A DNA stretch of 20,236 nucleotides, from positions 1 to 20,236 of IMG/VR virus record IMGVR_UViG_3300008120_000563; one strand, given 5' to 3'. The translations under genes and the position numbers were made by a program. This document shows, in pieces, positions 1 through 5,805 of this stretch (position 1 is the stretch's first letter; the number at the start of each line of letters is the position of its first letter). The DNA is from a virus. The notes beneath the pieces are model-generated. The model saw only the letters and a program-made list of their open reading frames with translations, was not told the DNA's origin and made no database searches.

Positions 1-19
1 GCAGAGGAGAAAGCCTTTG

Positions 20-448
20 ATGAAGTCAATGGTAAGAAGTGGGTTGGTATTACTGGTAGTACTAACCTTGTTGTGGGTATTCACACCCGCGCCAACGGTG
101 CGGTTGGAATTATCCGAGCACAAGCCACTGATACCAGTGGTAAAGACCAAAGCTACAATGGAGGAGAAGCGTGAGAACATACGTGTATCGAAGCGTTACG
201 CTTACATCTTATACAAGTGGGGAAAGCGAGAGCAAGCCTGTCTCGTCTCCCTTTGGACCAGTGAGAGCAGGTTTGACCACTACGCAAAGAACCAACAAGG
301 TTCATCAGCTTTCGGAATTGCTCAGCTACTTAGAGAAACAAGTAGAGATCCTAGAGAACAAATCCTCAAAGGTCTTATCTATATCGCTCACAGACACGAC
401 ACACCTTGTCGAGCCAAGCGTTTCCACGATAGACACAACTGGTATTAG
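20..448 (+). CDS. Membrane-anchored lytic transglycosylase-like cell-wall hydrolase
   Basis: Likely cleaves host peptidoglycan, at entry or at lysis. Residues about 8-22 form a hydrophobic N-terminal segment (signal anchor or signal peptide), followed by a Pro/Lys linker and then an SLT-like domain. That domain shows ACLVSLWTSESRFDHYA with the candidate catalytic Glu in SESRFD, then GSSAFGIAQLL, and a C-terminal TPC...HDRHNWY ending. These elements in this order are typical of small actinophage transglycosylases, so the gene looks complete. The start is either ATG 20 or TTG 17; a GGAG at 6-9 serves both. An upstream frame ends in TGA at 18-20, so an unseen preceding gene probably overlaps the ATG as TGATG, which would couple translation. 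It is followed three bases later by the DNA methyltransferase gene. The fold assignment rests on motifs only. Confidence 0.8.
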   Translation: MKSMVRSGLVLLVVLTLLWVFTPAPTVRLELSEHKPLIPVVKTKATMEEKRENIRVSKRYAYILYKWGKREQACLVSLWTSESRFDHYAKNQQGSSAFGIAQLLRETSRDPREQILKGLIYIAHRHDTPCRAKRFHDRHNWY

Positions 449-451
449 TTA

Positions 452-1084
452 ATGTTGGTTTTTGATTTCTTTTCTGGTACTGGAAGCTCAACTCAGGCTT
501 TCAAAGATAAAGGTCATACTGTTATTACCTTTGAGTTAGATGAATCATTTGAGGCTACAGAAAATGTTAATGTGCTTCTATTAAATGCTGATTATCTTAT
601 AAAAAAATATGGCAAGCCTGATTTTATATGGGCTTCTCCTCCTTGTACCTCCTTTAGTGTTGCTTCTATTGGACATCATTGGGCGCAGGGAGGAGAGAAT
701 CCTATACCTAAAACAGAATCAGCTAAGTTAAGTCAGGAATTAGTAGCCCATACCAGAGATTTAATAGCAGAACTTAATCCTACGTATGGCTATCTAATCG
801 AAAACCCTAGAGGAATGCTTCGCAAGTTACCAGTAGTAGCGAAACTACCAAGAACAACAGTTACATATTGCCAATACGGTGATAGCCGTATGAAACCAAC
901 AGACTTATGGGGATATGTTCATAACTGGGTAGCAAAACCAGCCTGTAAAAACGGTATGCCTTGCCATCAGGCAGCACCTCGTGGTGCTAGAACCGGAACT
1001 CAAGGACTTAATGGAGCAAAGGATAGATCTAGAGTCCCATATAATTTAAGTGCTGAAATACTTTCAGCTATCGAGAGTATCTGA
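452..1084 (+). CDS. Small C5-cytosine DNA methyltransferase-like protein
   Basis: Predicted to transfer a methyl group from SAM to cytosine C5 in DNA. Motif I is FDFFSGTGSSTQAF (residues 4-17). The catalytic loop has PPC at 63-65 (candidate nucleophile Cys65) followed by TSFS, and motif VI is IENPRG (Glu117). A MKPTDLWG stretch follows near residue 150. At 210 aa it is much shorter than classical bacterial Dcm-type enzymes (over 300 aa) and has no room for a large target-recognition domain, as is common in phage versions. Expected role: marking phage DNA against host restriction, or an epigenetic role. The first half is A+T-rich (17 G or C of 60 in bases 541-600), unlike the preceding gene. 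It starts 3 bases after the transglycosylase stop, so the two are probably co-transcribed, and it ends before a hairpin terminator. It could use a different one-carbon donor, which cannot be told from sequence. Confidence 0.85.
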   Translation: MLVFDFFSGTGSSTQAFKDKGHTVITFELDESFEATENVNVLLLNADYLIKKYGKPDFIWASPPCTSFSVASIGHHWAQGGENPIPKTESAKLSQELVAHTRDLIAELNPTYGYLIENPRGMLRKLPVVAKLPRTTVTYCQYGDSRMKPTDLWGYVHNWVAKPACKNGMPCHQAAPRGARTGTQGLNGAKDRSRVPYNLSAEILSAIESI

Positions 1085-1120
1085 TACACTAAATACGCCT
1101 CTCCATTCCGGGACCAGTAG

Positions 1121-1164
1121 GGCCACACTGTTACTTGCCTTCCAGTGTGGCTTTACTTTTTCTT
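1121..1164 (+). terminator. Rho-independent terminator after the plus-strand pair
   Basis: A 9-bp perfect stem, GCCACACTG (1122-1130) with CAGTGTGGC (1143-1151), extended by a G-T pair at the base, closes a 12-base loop and is followed by a T-rich run on the plus strand (1152-1164). It ends transcription of the transglycosylase/methyltransferase pair. It lies just beyond the stop of the convergent minus-strand operon, but on that strand no T tract follows the hairpin, so strong bidirectional action is doubtful. Confidence 0.8.
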
Positions 1165-1728
1165 AATCCAATACTGAGTGTTAGCTACAACTAAATCAAA
1201 CTCTTGCCTATGACGCTCAGCAAAGAGGAGGATGCCAGCTTTAGGTGACTGAGAGGGAGGCAAGTCAGCGCCCCACGTGAGATCATCGAAAGCCATAATG
1301 CCACCGGACTTGAGCAGGGGCCAACTTAACTCAGCATCTAGCAGTACACCTACTGTTGTATGGTCTGCGTCTACATAGATGAAATCGTATTGACTCTTAT
1401 TAGCCCACTCATCTACGAGAAAGTTAGTTGTGCTTCTCTGAACAATAGTTATGTTGTGCTTGTGTGCAATCTTCTTCTTGTAAGTAGTAAAGACATCTTC
1501 AAAGTCCATAGACTTATGGTCTGCCTCATCACTACCTTGCCACGTATCCACATCAGTAAGGCGTGAGCCTTGACCAGTAAGAATGTTCTCCAATAGCCAC
1601 ACACTGGCATCGCCAGTAAAGGCACCGAGCTGAAGATACTTTAGATTAGGCAGACCAGTATCTTGTATCAGATAAGTAGCAAAGTTATCTATTGCACTCT
1701 TAGCAAACCAATTAGGATAGTCAGCCAC
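1153..1728 (-). CDS. SAM-dependent class I methyltransferase (Methyltransf_24-like)
   Basis: Rossmann-type methyltransferase of unknown substrate. Motif I is YLQLGAFTGDASVWLLENI (residues 31-49), similar to the LEIGSF-x-G-x-S pattern of small-molecule and sugar O-methyltransferases. Later motifs are YDFIYVDADH (114-123) and SGGIMAFDD (141-149). I place the start at GTG 1728, 191 aa, because GGAGG lies five bases upstream (1734-1738) and an FmdB-like gene ends at 1730. The open frame continues upstream to a GTG at 1791, but that part lies inside the FmdB gene and has no ribosome site. It is the last gene of the long minus-strand operon. DNA, glycan or small-molecule substrates are all possible; nothing nearby decides between them. 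Confidence 0.8.
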   Translation of the reverse strand: MADYPNWFAKSAIDNFATYLIQDTGLPNLKYLQLGAFTGDASVWLLENILTGQGSRLTDVDTWQGSDEADHKSMDFEDVFTTYKKKIAHKHNITIVQRSTTNFLVDEWANKSQYDFIYVDADHTTVGVLLDAELSWPLLKSGGIMAFDDLTWGADLPPSQSPKAGILLFAERHRQEFDLVVANTQYWIKKK

Positions 1729-1729
1729 G

Positions 1730-1903
1730 TTAGCCTCCAGTTGAATAGAATCCAGGTGCGTTAAAGGAGATACCACCGACACCATACACACGAGTCATAG
1801 GTTCGTGGCAATCAAAGCAGATAGGTGCGTTAGCCTCAGCGTGGATGCTACGTTCAACACTGAGTTCACCTTTACAGGTATCACACTTATAGTCATAGAT
1901 CAT
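1730..1903 (-). CDS. FmdB-type zinc ribbon protein (57 aa)
   Basis: Reading the minus strand from ATG 1903 gives a 57-residue protein beginning MIYDYKCDTCKGELSVERSI. It continues with a second Cys pair, CFDCHEPMTRVYG, and ends GISFNAPGFYSTGG. This is the typical FmdB layout: an aromatic N-terminus (Y-x-Y-x-C-x2-C), a second C-x2-C/H knuckle, and a closing F-x-G-x-G-F-Y-x-T element. The four cysteines (residues 7, 10, 29, 32) probably bind one zinc ion. FmdB ribbons occur widely as small putative regulatory proteins, and in actinophages beside replication genes; the biochemical role is not established. The start overlaps the TGA of the preceding tiny ORF (ATGA), and the stop lies just before the methyltransferase GTG, so translational coupling is likely. 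No strong Shine-Dalgarno precedes it. Confidence 0.85.
   Translation of the reverse strand: MIYDYKCDTCKGELSVERSIHAEANAPICFDCHEPMTRVYGVGGISFNAPGFYSTGG
1734..1738 (-). promoter_or_regulatory. Shine-Dalgarno that fixes the methyltransferase start
   Basis: GGAGG on the minus strand, five bases before GTG 1728. It lies inside the last codons of the FmdB-like gene, so the two genes are probably translationally coupled. It makes GTG 1728 the best start for the methyltransferase, rather than the more upstream GTG 1791. Confidence 0.75.
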
Positions 1904-1986
1904 AGTTTAATTCCATCTTCTATCAGAAAGTAGCCGACTATCTTCTCAACCTTTGCTCGGTTCTCAAACTCTGATGTAGCTGGCAT
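1900..1986 (-). CDS. Tiny ORF, possibly the 3' half of a frameshifted gene
   Basis: A 28-residue frame starting MPATSEFENRAKVEKIVGYF and ending in TGA, which overlaps the FmdB ATG. It has no Shine-Dalgarno of its own and its ATG lies inside the preceding tiny ORF (1964-2080). Two readings are possible: a genuine small overlapping gene, or the C-terminal half of one protein whose N-terminal half is 1964-2080 and which has been split by a frameshift near 1970-1986. The Glu/Lys-rich tail ending LIEDGIKL loosely resembles the end of small phage PD-(D/E)XK-like proteins, but no catalytic motif is visible. I do not assign a function. Confidence 0.35.
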   Translation of the reverse strand: MPATSEFENRAKVEKIVGYFLIEDGIKL

Positions 1987-2080
1987 CAAGCGTGTTGTCC
2001 ACTCTGGTTCTGCCCTCACTCTTAACTAAGTCAGGGTAGATATCTTTCTTGAGATGCTCAAAGAGTTCAGCCTCAATCAC
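1964..2080 (-). CDS. Small hypothetical ORF directly after the sigma-like gene
   Basis: A 38-residue frame from GTG 2080, starting with I-E-A-E-L-F-E-H-L-K-K-D-I-Y-P-D-L-V-K-S and ending TLDASYIRV. The GTG overlaps the sigma-like gene stop as GTGA, and purine-rich GGAGGGGAG in the end of that gene can serve as a ribosome site about nine bases upstream. The sequence is amphipathic and looks like coding DNA. It breaks off suddenly, and a second frame shifted by one base continues with similar character, so it may be the front of a broken gene. No family is recognised. Confidence 0.45.
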   Translation of the reverse strand: MIEAELFEHLKKDIYPDLVKSEGRTRVDNTLDASYIRV

Positions 2081-2709
2081 TTGAAGGGACTCTCCCCTCC
2101 GAGTTCGTTGAGCAACTTACGCATAGCGGTATTGCATCTACGATCAGCAGTGGATGTAGCACAACCAAGTATCGTTGCTATCTGTGCAAGAGTCAGTGAA
2201 TCGTGATACCGGTAGATGAGTAAGGTTCTGTAATCTAAATCTAATTTAATGAAACACTTCTTAATATCAAAGAGCATAGCAAGAAGGTTGCCACCTTCTG
2301 CTGGAGTAGATGAACCCTTAGGTTGTCCATCTCGTATCATCTCTTGTGCTTGTTCTAATACTGTTCCATCTACAACGGATGCAATAACAAAGGGTAGAAG
2401 CTGAGCCACAGTTGCGCTCTCATAGTAAGCCTCATCTGTTATGTGATAGCCAGCCTTACTAGCCTTCTCTTTACGTGCATATCTCTCTGCTACACGTCTC
2501 ATCTGCCACGCTATGCGATGCTCTGCGTGCTTACGCTTATCTTTATCTTCTTCATCTAACTGTTCGTTAATGTAATCAGTACGTGTGGTAGCCCAGTGTA
2601 GACACTCTTGTCGTACATCATCTAACTCTACATATGACCTGAACCTACGGACAATACTGGTACCAATAGATGCAGCTAAGTCATAGACAACTGGGTTTAA
2701 CTCGGTCAC
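2077..2709 (-). CDS. RNA polymerase sigma-factor-like protein
   Basis: Resembles ECF-type sigma-70 proteins. Residues about 8-42 contain a region-2-like helix with a polar VELDDVRQECLHWA core, where sigma-2 has its D-x-x-Q-E motif. Residues about 150-205 form a region-4 helix-turn-helix, with YRTLLIYRYHDSLTLAQIA leading into TILGCATSTADRRCNTAMRKL. The middle part (about 50-140) is charged and non-canonical. At 210 aa it is of ECF length. It likely redirects host RNA polymerase to later phage promoters, or acts as a DNA-binding regulator. The start is GTG 2709, overlapping the preceding stop as GTGA. The region-2 match is weaker than region 4, so a HTH regulator remains an alternative. Confidence 0.7.
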   Translation of the reverse strand: MTELNPVVYDLAASIGTSIVRRFRSYVELDDVRQECLHWATTRTDYINEQLDEEDKDKRKHAEHRIAWQMRRVAERYARKEKASKAGYHITDEAYYESATVAQLLPFVIASVVDGTVLEQAQEMIRDGQPKGSSTPAEGGNLLAMLFDIKKCFIKLDLDYRTLLIYRYHDSLTLAQIATILGCATSTADRRCNTAMRKLLNELGGESPFK

Positions 2710-3089
2710 TCTTCAGGCCACGTTCCATCCAGCACCATCATTGCAATAGCAGAATAGTTTAGAAGGTCAATGAAACTATCACGCAGAGATTCATTGCTAG
2801 GGTTAACGTTAGAATCAATAAGGTTGTTAATTCGGGCGACCTTATCCCACATACGTACACGCAAACCATTAAGTGGTCCACCTGGACTAAGGCTAATGTT
2901 CTTAGGACCGTAATCGTGGTGTTTCTTAATGAGAAGATTGCCTGCTGCATCCAAGATGCGCCATACATCGGTAACAAACTCATCGTCTACCTTGTTGGTA
3001 TTGGTCGAACTAATAGTTGTTCGCTCTGGTAGTCGGCCTCTAAGATCTGAAAGCCCAAATGCTGCAAAGTCTGTATTACGTTTATCCAT
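2706..3089 (-). CDS. Nmad1/DUF1599-like protein
   Basis: A 127-residue protein with a variable N-terminus (1-35) and a helical domain containing KKHHDYGPKNISLS (56-68), MWDKVARINNLID (80-92) and SLRDSFIDLLNYSAIAMMVL (101-120). The K-x-x-D-Y-G / K-x-x-R-x-x-N / D-x-x-D-x-x-N-Y pattern is that of DUF1599, also named nucleotide modification associated domain 1, whose acidic residues recall MazG-like and dUTPase-like nucleotide pyrophosphohydrolases. It could hydrolyse or select a nucleotide during phage DNA synthesis, but activity is not proven for the family. It lies between the Toprim gene and the sigma-like gene and shares four bases with the latter. Confidence 0.75.
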   Translation of the reverse strand: MDKRNTDFAAFGLSDLRGRLPERTTISSTNTNKVDDEFVTDVWRILDAAGNLLIKKHHDYGPKNISLSPGGPLNGLRVRMWDKVARINNLIDSNVNPSNESLRDSFIDLLNYSAIAMMVLDGTWPEE

Positions 3090-3095
3090 TCGTCT

Positions 3096-3629
3096 CTACT
3101 CATTCCTCTCACCAGTTAATAAGGCACGTGTAGCCACATCCCCGTGTGCTAGGTAGTAGTCATTGATGTCCATACCTGGAGGCAATGTTACTATTACTGA
3201 GTTGATTACCTCGTTTGCGACACGCTTAGCGAACTCAGCTCCAGGGTTGGTGCCATCTTCTTTAATGTCATTATCACCGATAACATAAATAGTTTCATAT
3301 CCACTAAATAGTTTTGGATAGTGTGACTTCCACGCCTGTACTCCAGGTACACCCACTGCTGGTATACCAAGTACACCGGAAGCGATAATGGTATCTAGTT
3401 CATTAAAGCCAACGCAGTGACCTAAGGCGGTGATGTATGGAATAGATATCCAACCCTCGTGTAGTTCGTGACCGTTAATAGGATCAGTAACAGTACCGAG
3501 CATATAACGAGCAGCAACTACCTCAGATATCCCACGTTCTCCGAGTGCGGCTAGAGCCTCTGGACTTATTTCCTGTGCGTAGTGTTGCGCCGCTTCCAGC
3601 AGCAATTTCTGTTGCACGTTTGAGGCCAT
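3096..3629 (-). CDS. DNA primase Toprim half, apparently with an internal deletion
   Basis: This is the catalytic Toprim half of a DnaG-type primase, encoded separately from its zinc finger. Residues 22-46 (SPEALAALGERGIS) and 59-74 (GWISIPYITALGHCVG) match the start of the primase core. IIASGVLGIPAVGVPGVQAW (81-100) and the metal-binding D-N-D at 119-121 match Toprim strands. In the family the first Toprim strand reads E-G-x-x-D; here the aligned residues are F-N-E-L-D (75-79), so the catalytic Glu and Gly are replaced. About 40-45 residues usually present before them seem to be missing, joined directly to GHCVGF. The ATG has GGAG seven bases upstream (3637-3640), supporting separate translation. 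The gene is either inactive, divergent, or affected by an assembly error. Confidence 0.75.
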   Translation of the reverse strand: MASNVQQKLLLEAAQHYAQEISPEALAALGERGISEVVAARYMLGTVTDPINGHELHEGWISIPYITALGHCVGFNELDTIIASGVLGIPAVGVPGVQAWKSHYPKLFSGYETIYVIGDNDIKEDGTNPGAEFAKRVANEVINSVIVTLPPGMDINDYYLAHGDVATRALLTGERNE

Positions 3630-3900
3630 CGTTGAACTCCATATTCTCCATAAAGCACACCAAGTTAGCAGCGTTGCCGCCTTTACCGCAGGTGTGACAA
3701 AAGTATAAATTGTTTACTGTATCTATAACAGCTGAGCCGTGCTTATCATCGTGCATTACGCACGATACCTTCACGTTCTTACCTTCTCTTACTTGCCCTC
3801 CGTAGTGAGCAACAACAGATCCTATGGGGATTGAATTCGCATCAACGGAACCTTTGAACCCTTTGTTACGAACCATCCTGGACCAACCTTGTGTTGACAT
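3523..3900 (-). CDS. DNA primase zinc-binding (CHC2) half
   Basis: The N-terminal zinc ribbon of a DnaG-type primase. The ligands fit C-x2-H ... C-x2-C: Cys47 and His50 in VSCVMHDDKHGSA, Cys68 and Cys71 in LYFCHTCGKGG. They are followed by NAANLVCFMENMEFNDGLKRA, as in primase CHC2 domains. The protein ends about 20 residues after the domain in an Arg/Ser-rich tail. The Toprim half starts in another frame inside this gene, with a 107-base overlap. Its role would be to recognise template single-stranded DNA for RNA primer synthesis, in partnership with the Toprim protein and the ATPase at 4918-5805. The start is ATG 3900, with AGGAG seven bases upstream; an internal Met at residue 9 is possible. 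It overlaps the end of the Cys-rich gene by 79 bases. Confidence 0.8.
   Translation of the reverse strand: MSTQGWSRMVRNKGFKGSVDANSIPIGSVVAHYGGQVREGKNVKVSCVMHDDKHGSAVIDTVNNLYFCHTCGKGGNAANLVCFMENMEFNDGLKRATEIAAGSGATLRTGNKSRGSSRTRRTWDI
3637..3640 (-). promoter_or_regulatory. Shine-Dalgarno for the Toprim gene inside the CHC2 gene
   Basis: GGAG on the minus strand with a seven-base spacer before ATG 3629. It argues that the two primase halves are translated as separate, overlapping genes rather than being a sequencing frameshift of one gene. Confidence 0.6.
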
Positions 3901-4004
3901 CCGCAGTCTCCTTCGTACTCACACTTCTCGTGCCAGTTGGTTGCTCGTTTGTTATGACCTAGTGCGTTCTCTTCTCCAGCTTTACGACAACTAAGACAAA
4001 TCAT
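3822..4004 (-). CDS. Small Cys/His-rich protein, putative zinc binder
   Basis: A 60-residue protein starting MICLSCRKAGEENALGHNKR, with a second cluster, KCEYEGDCGCQHK, near residues 27-39. The pattern C-x2-C ... H ... C-x5-C-x-C-x-H could hold one zinc ion, similar to small C-x2-C ... C-x-C-Q-H proteins in other phages. No function is known. The start overlaps the end of the acidic small gene (3991-4149). The last 25 codons overlap the CHC2 primase gene in another frame, so the C-terminal tail may be incidental. Order in the operon places it with replication proteins. Confidence 0.6.
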   Translation of the reverse strand: MICLSCRKAGEENALGHNKRATNWHEKCEYEGDCGCQHKVGPGWFVTKGSKVPLMRIQSP

Positions 4005-4149
4005 CTGCTATGCCTAATTCTTTCTTAACTTCCTCTAAAGGAATCTTATCTTCATTCATCTCAAAGACAATATCAAAGTCTTCGATATCTTGTGCTTCTT
4101 CTGCTGCAAAGATTTCTGATGTGGTGATTTCACCCTCTGGTACTGGCAT
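3991..4149 (-). CDS. Small acidic protein of unknown function (52 aa)
   Basis: Starts MPVPEGEITTSEIFAAEEAQ and ends VKKELGIADDLS. About a third of its residues are Asp or Glu, with few basic residues, and it has no Cys and no membrane segment. The ATG is preceded by AAGGAG with a seven-base spacer, a strong ribosome site, and the stop overlaps the start of the Cys-rich gene, so it is a real operon member despite its size. Strong acidity would fit a DNA mimic or a protein partner that competes for a nucleic-acid-binding surface, but that is speculation. No family is recognised. Confidence 0.7.
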   Translation of the reverse strand: MPVPEGEITTSEIFAAEEAQDIEDFDIVFEMNEDKIPLEEVKKELGIADDLS

Positions 4150-4193
4150 TTGTTTTCTCCTTATAAGTAATTACTACATTACCCCAACGTTTG

Positions 4194-4430
4194 TTAGAGG
4201 CTAAGTACTTCTTCTTGAACTTGGACTTCTTCAACTTCTTTAATGGTTGTATCACTGACGGCATCAGTTTTCCCTTCCCATTCTAAATGAAAGATACCCT
4301 TTTCTTTATGTCTCTTCATTAAAGTATGTAATCCTTTTTCACTTTGTCCTGATATGGCTAAGCCACAAAGACAAAGATATGAAAATCCTGGACTCTCTCT
4401 TGCATACCATTGTTGAGCATACTGATTCAT
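4194..4430 (-). CDS. C2H2-like zinc-finger small protein
   Basis: A 78-residue protein starting MNQYAQQWYARESPGFSYLC. It contains C-L-C, twelve residues, then H-x5-H (LHTLMKRHKEKG), which is the spacing of a C2H2 zinc finger except that only one residue separates the cysteines. The C-terminal third is acidic, with Glu/Val repeats (KEVEEVQVQEEV). It may bind nucleic acid or protein. I chose ATG 4430 because GGAG lies five bases upstream and the ATG overlaps the nuclease stop as ATGA; the longer frame to 4472 would lie within the nuclease gene. It follows the resolvase-like gene, so a recombination or replication role is plausible. Confidence 0.65.
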   Translation of the reverse strand: MNQYAQQWYARESPGFSYLCLCGLAISGQSEKGLHTLMKRHKEKGIFHLEWEGKTDAVSDTTIKEVEEVQVQEEVLSL

Positions 4431-4780
4431 TGTTTCTCCTTTAACCACTGCTTGAGATCCTGTATGACCCAAGCGTTTTCAATACCGGAGTTGCGACGCT
4501 TAACTACAACATAGTGCAGCGGTACTTCCCCAATACCACGTGCCTTAGCATAGTTAAGCGCCTCAACCTCGGCTTCCCTCCAGAACTCAGGCAAGGAAAG
4601 GGTTGCCCTGTTCTTGAGTTCTAGTATGTATGTCTTTCCCGCGACGACACATACTAAGTCTCCTTCATCCTTAGCTCCCGCTTTTGTTAAGCGTTCAGCA
4701 AGGACATCTTTAGTTTGGCGTAGCCATTTGAGAACATCTGTTTCAAACTTGCTACCCTTTCGACCATTCGGATTAGCCAT
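4427..4780 (-). CDS. Holliday-junction-resolvase-like PD-(D/E)XK nuclease
   Basis: A 117-residue nuclease of the Hjc/VRR-Nuc type. From ATG 4780 it starts MANPNGRKGSKFETDVLKWL, with an N-terminal Glu in the first helix, then AGAKDEGDLVCVV and ILELKNR. This gives the catalytic series E ... D ... E-x-K on the usual strand-turn-strand. The size and the leading GRKGSKFE match small phage resolvases, which cut branched DNA to resolve recombination or replication intermediates before packaging. The open frame extends to 4870, but the upstream part is out of register with the family and overlaps another small gene (4773-4931). AAGG lies six bases before ATG 4780. Neighbours are the DnaB-like ATPase and primase. 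Confidence 0.75.
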   Translation of the reverse strand: MANPNGRKGSKFETDVLKWLRQTKDVLAERLTKAGAKDEGDLVCVVAGKTYILELKNRATLSLPEFWREAEVEALNYAKARGIGEVPLHYVVVKRRNSGIENAWVIQDLKQWLKEKQ

Positions 4781-4931
4781 TGGCAACCTTAATAATCTTA
4801 TAGACCTGCTTGCCATTTTCTTCTTTGACTTCAACAATACCTGCTTGAATAAGAATACTAGCGAAGGCACCGAAGTCCTCTTCTAATTTAGCAATACGAT
4901 TCTTTACGTACTGTATTTCAGTATTGGCCAT
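4773..4931 (-). CDS. Small hypothetical protein (52 aa)
   Basis: Starts MANTEIQYVKNRIAKLEEDF and ends KQVYKIIKVANG. The first half is a predicted amphipathic helix and the second is strand-like, with no Cys and no membrane segment. The ATG overlaps the end of the ATPase gene by 14 bases; a GAGG lies about nine bases upstream. The stop overlaps the nuclease start as ATGGCTAA, giving tight operon packing on both sides and good reason to accept it. It may be a small partner of the ATPase or nuclease, but no family is recognised. Confidence 0.65.
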   Translation of the reverse strand: MANTEIQYVKNRIAKLEEDFGAFASILIQAGIVEVKEENGKQVYKIIKVANG

Positions 4932-5805
4932 AGACATCATCCTCATCATCTTTGTACTGTGATACGTAATTGCCTACATAACCAGCACGTGCGTCATTGT
5001 GAAGCATAACTCCGAAAGCATTCTTATCAGATATCTGACACGCTGCGTAGTTAACAAAGAGAGTAGCCCAGTCTGAGCCATCAGCAGTATGTGGACCGAA
5101 TCGGTTCTTGACTGCTGCAATCTTTAGTTCACCACTAGATGGATTGTAACCAAGAGTTAAGATTAACGCTGGTAGTTGACTGACCTTACCGTGAATAGCA
5201 CGACGTGCTGGTGGGTTAATAGTGGATCCGTACTCTGACTGCTCTGATACGTGGTGTAGCACCAGTACACAGGCTTCAGTCTTACGAGCCATATCGTGCA
5301 GCTCCATCATAATTGCACGAAGTCCTGCCCACTCGTTGTCTGTTTCAGCAGCAACGTTCATCAAGTTATCTATCACGATCAGTTCAGGTGCTTCTCCGAA
5401 CAACTCTACATATGCTCGAATCTCAAGTTCGATATCATCCAATGAAGGTGAAGAGTCAAAGACCCACTTAATATGTCTGAGTTTGTCGAAGTGTCTATCG
5501 TAGTAATGTGTATCGGCTGAGAGATTACTCTCTACCGAAACCTGTGAATGACCGGATGCTTGTGCAGCAGCACGCATCATTACAGTTGTGGTATCAGTAT
5601 CGGCTGAGAAGAACAGAGTAGGAACCTTTGCTTGCATTGCATAGACCAAAGCAAACATAGACTTACCAGCATTAGGAGCAGCAGCGACCATACAGACTTG
5701 TCCTCTACGGAACTTAATCTGCTTAGCTGCTAGACCATCCCACACATCGGGTAGCGGTGTTGCTTTGGTAAGCACACCACCCCACGCACGGGATAAGTCA
5801 AGCAA
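4918..5805 (-). CDS. RecA/DnaB-superfamily ATPase, probable replicative helicase or recombinase
   Basis: A 295-residue P-loop ATPase. Walker A is AAPNAGKS (42-49), FFSADTD follows at 65-71, Walker B is ELIVIDNL (141-148), and a sensor strand VLVLHHVSE lies near 180-188. The last two features recall the RecA-like fold of DnaB, KaiC and RepA. It lacks the DnaB N-terminal domain, so it is shorter than cellular DnaB (about 450 aa). Role: DNA unwinding with the split primase, or helicase loading or strand exchange. The start is TTG 5805, with a perfect AAGGAGG five bases upstream inside the WhiB gene end; an eight-base overlap with WhiB implies coupling. The acidic C-terminal tail (YKDDEDDVYGQY) is a possible protein-interaction site. 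Confidence 0.85.
   Translation of the reverse strand: MLDLSRAWGGVLTKATPLPDVWDGLAAKQIKFRRGQVCMVAAAPNAGKSMFALVYAMQAKVPTLFFSADTDTTTVMMRAAAQASGHSQVSVESNLSADTHYYDRHFDKLRHIKWVFDSSPSLDDIELEIRAYVELFGEAPELIVIDNLMNVAAETDNEWAGLRAIMMELHDMARKTEACVLVLHHVSEQSEYGSTINPPARRAIHGKVSQLPALILTLGYNPSSGELKIAAVKNRFGPHTADGSDWATLFVNYAACQISDKNAFGVMLHNDARAGYVGNYVSQYKDDEDDVYGQY

Noticed and set aside
1-174. An open frame at the left edge ending near 172
   Set aside because: It overlaps most of the transglycosylase start in another frame, while the frame that stops at 18-20 makes a better natural end for an upstream gene.
171-452. A plus-strand frame across the transglycosylase gene
   Set aside because: Lies inside a gene with clear domain motifs; no ribosome site and no family character.
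4150-4193. Possible regulatory gap before the acidic small gene
   Set aside because: Only 44 bases, holding a simple ribosome site and no hairpin or promoter.
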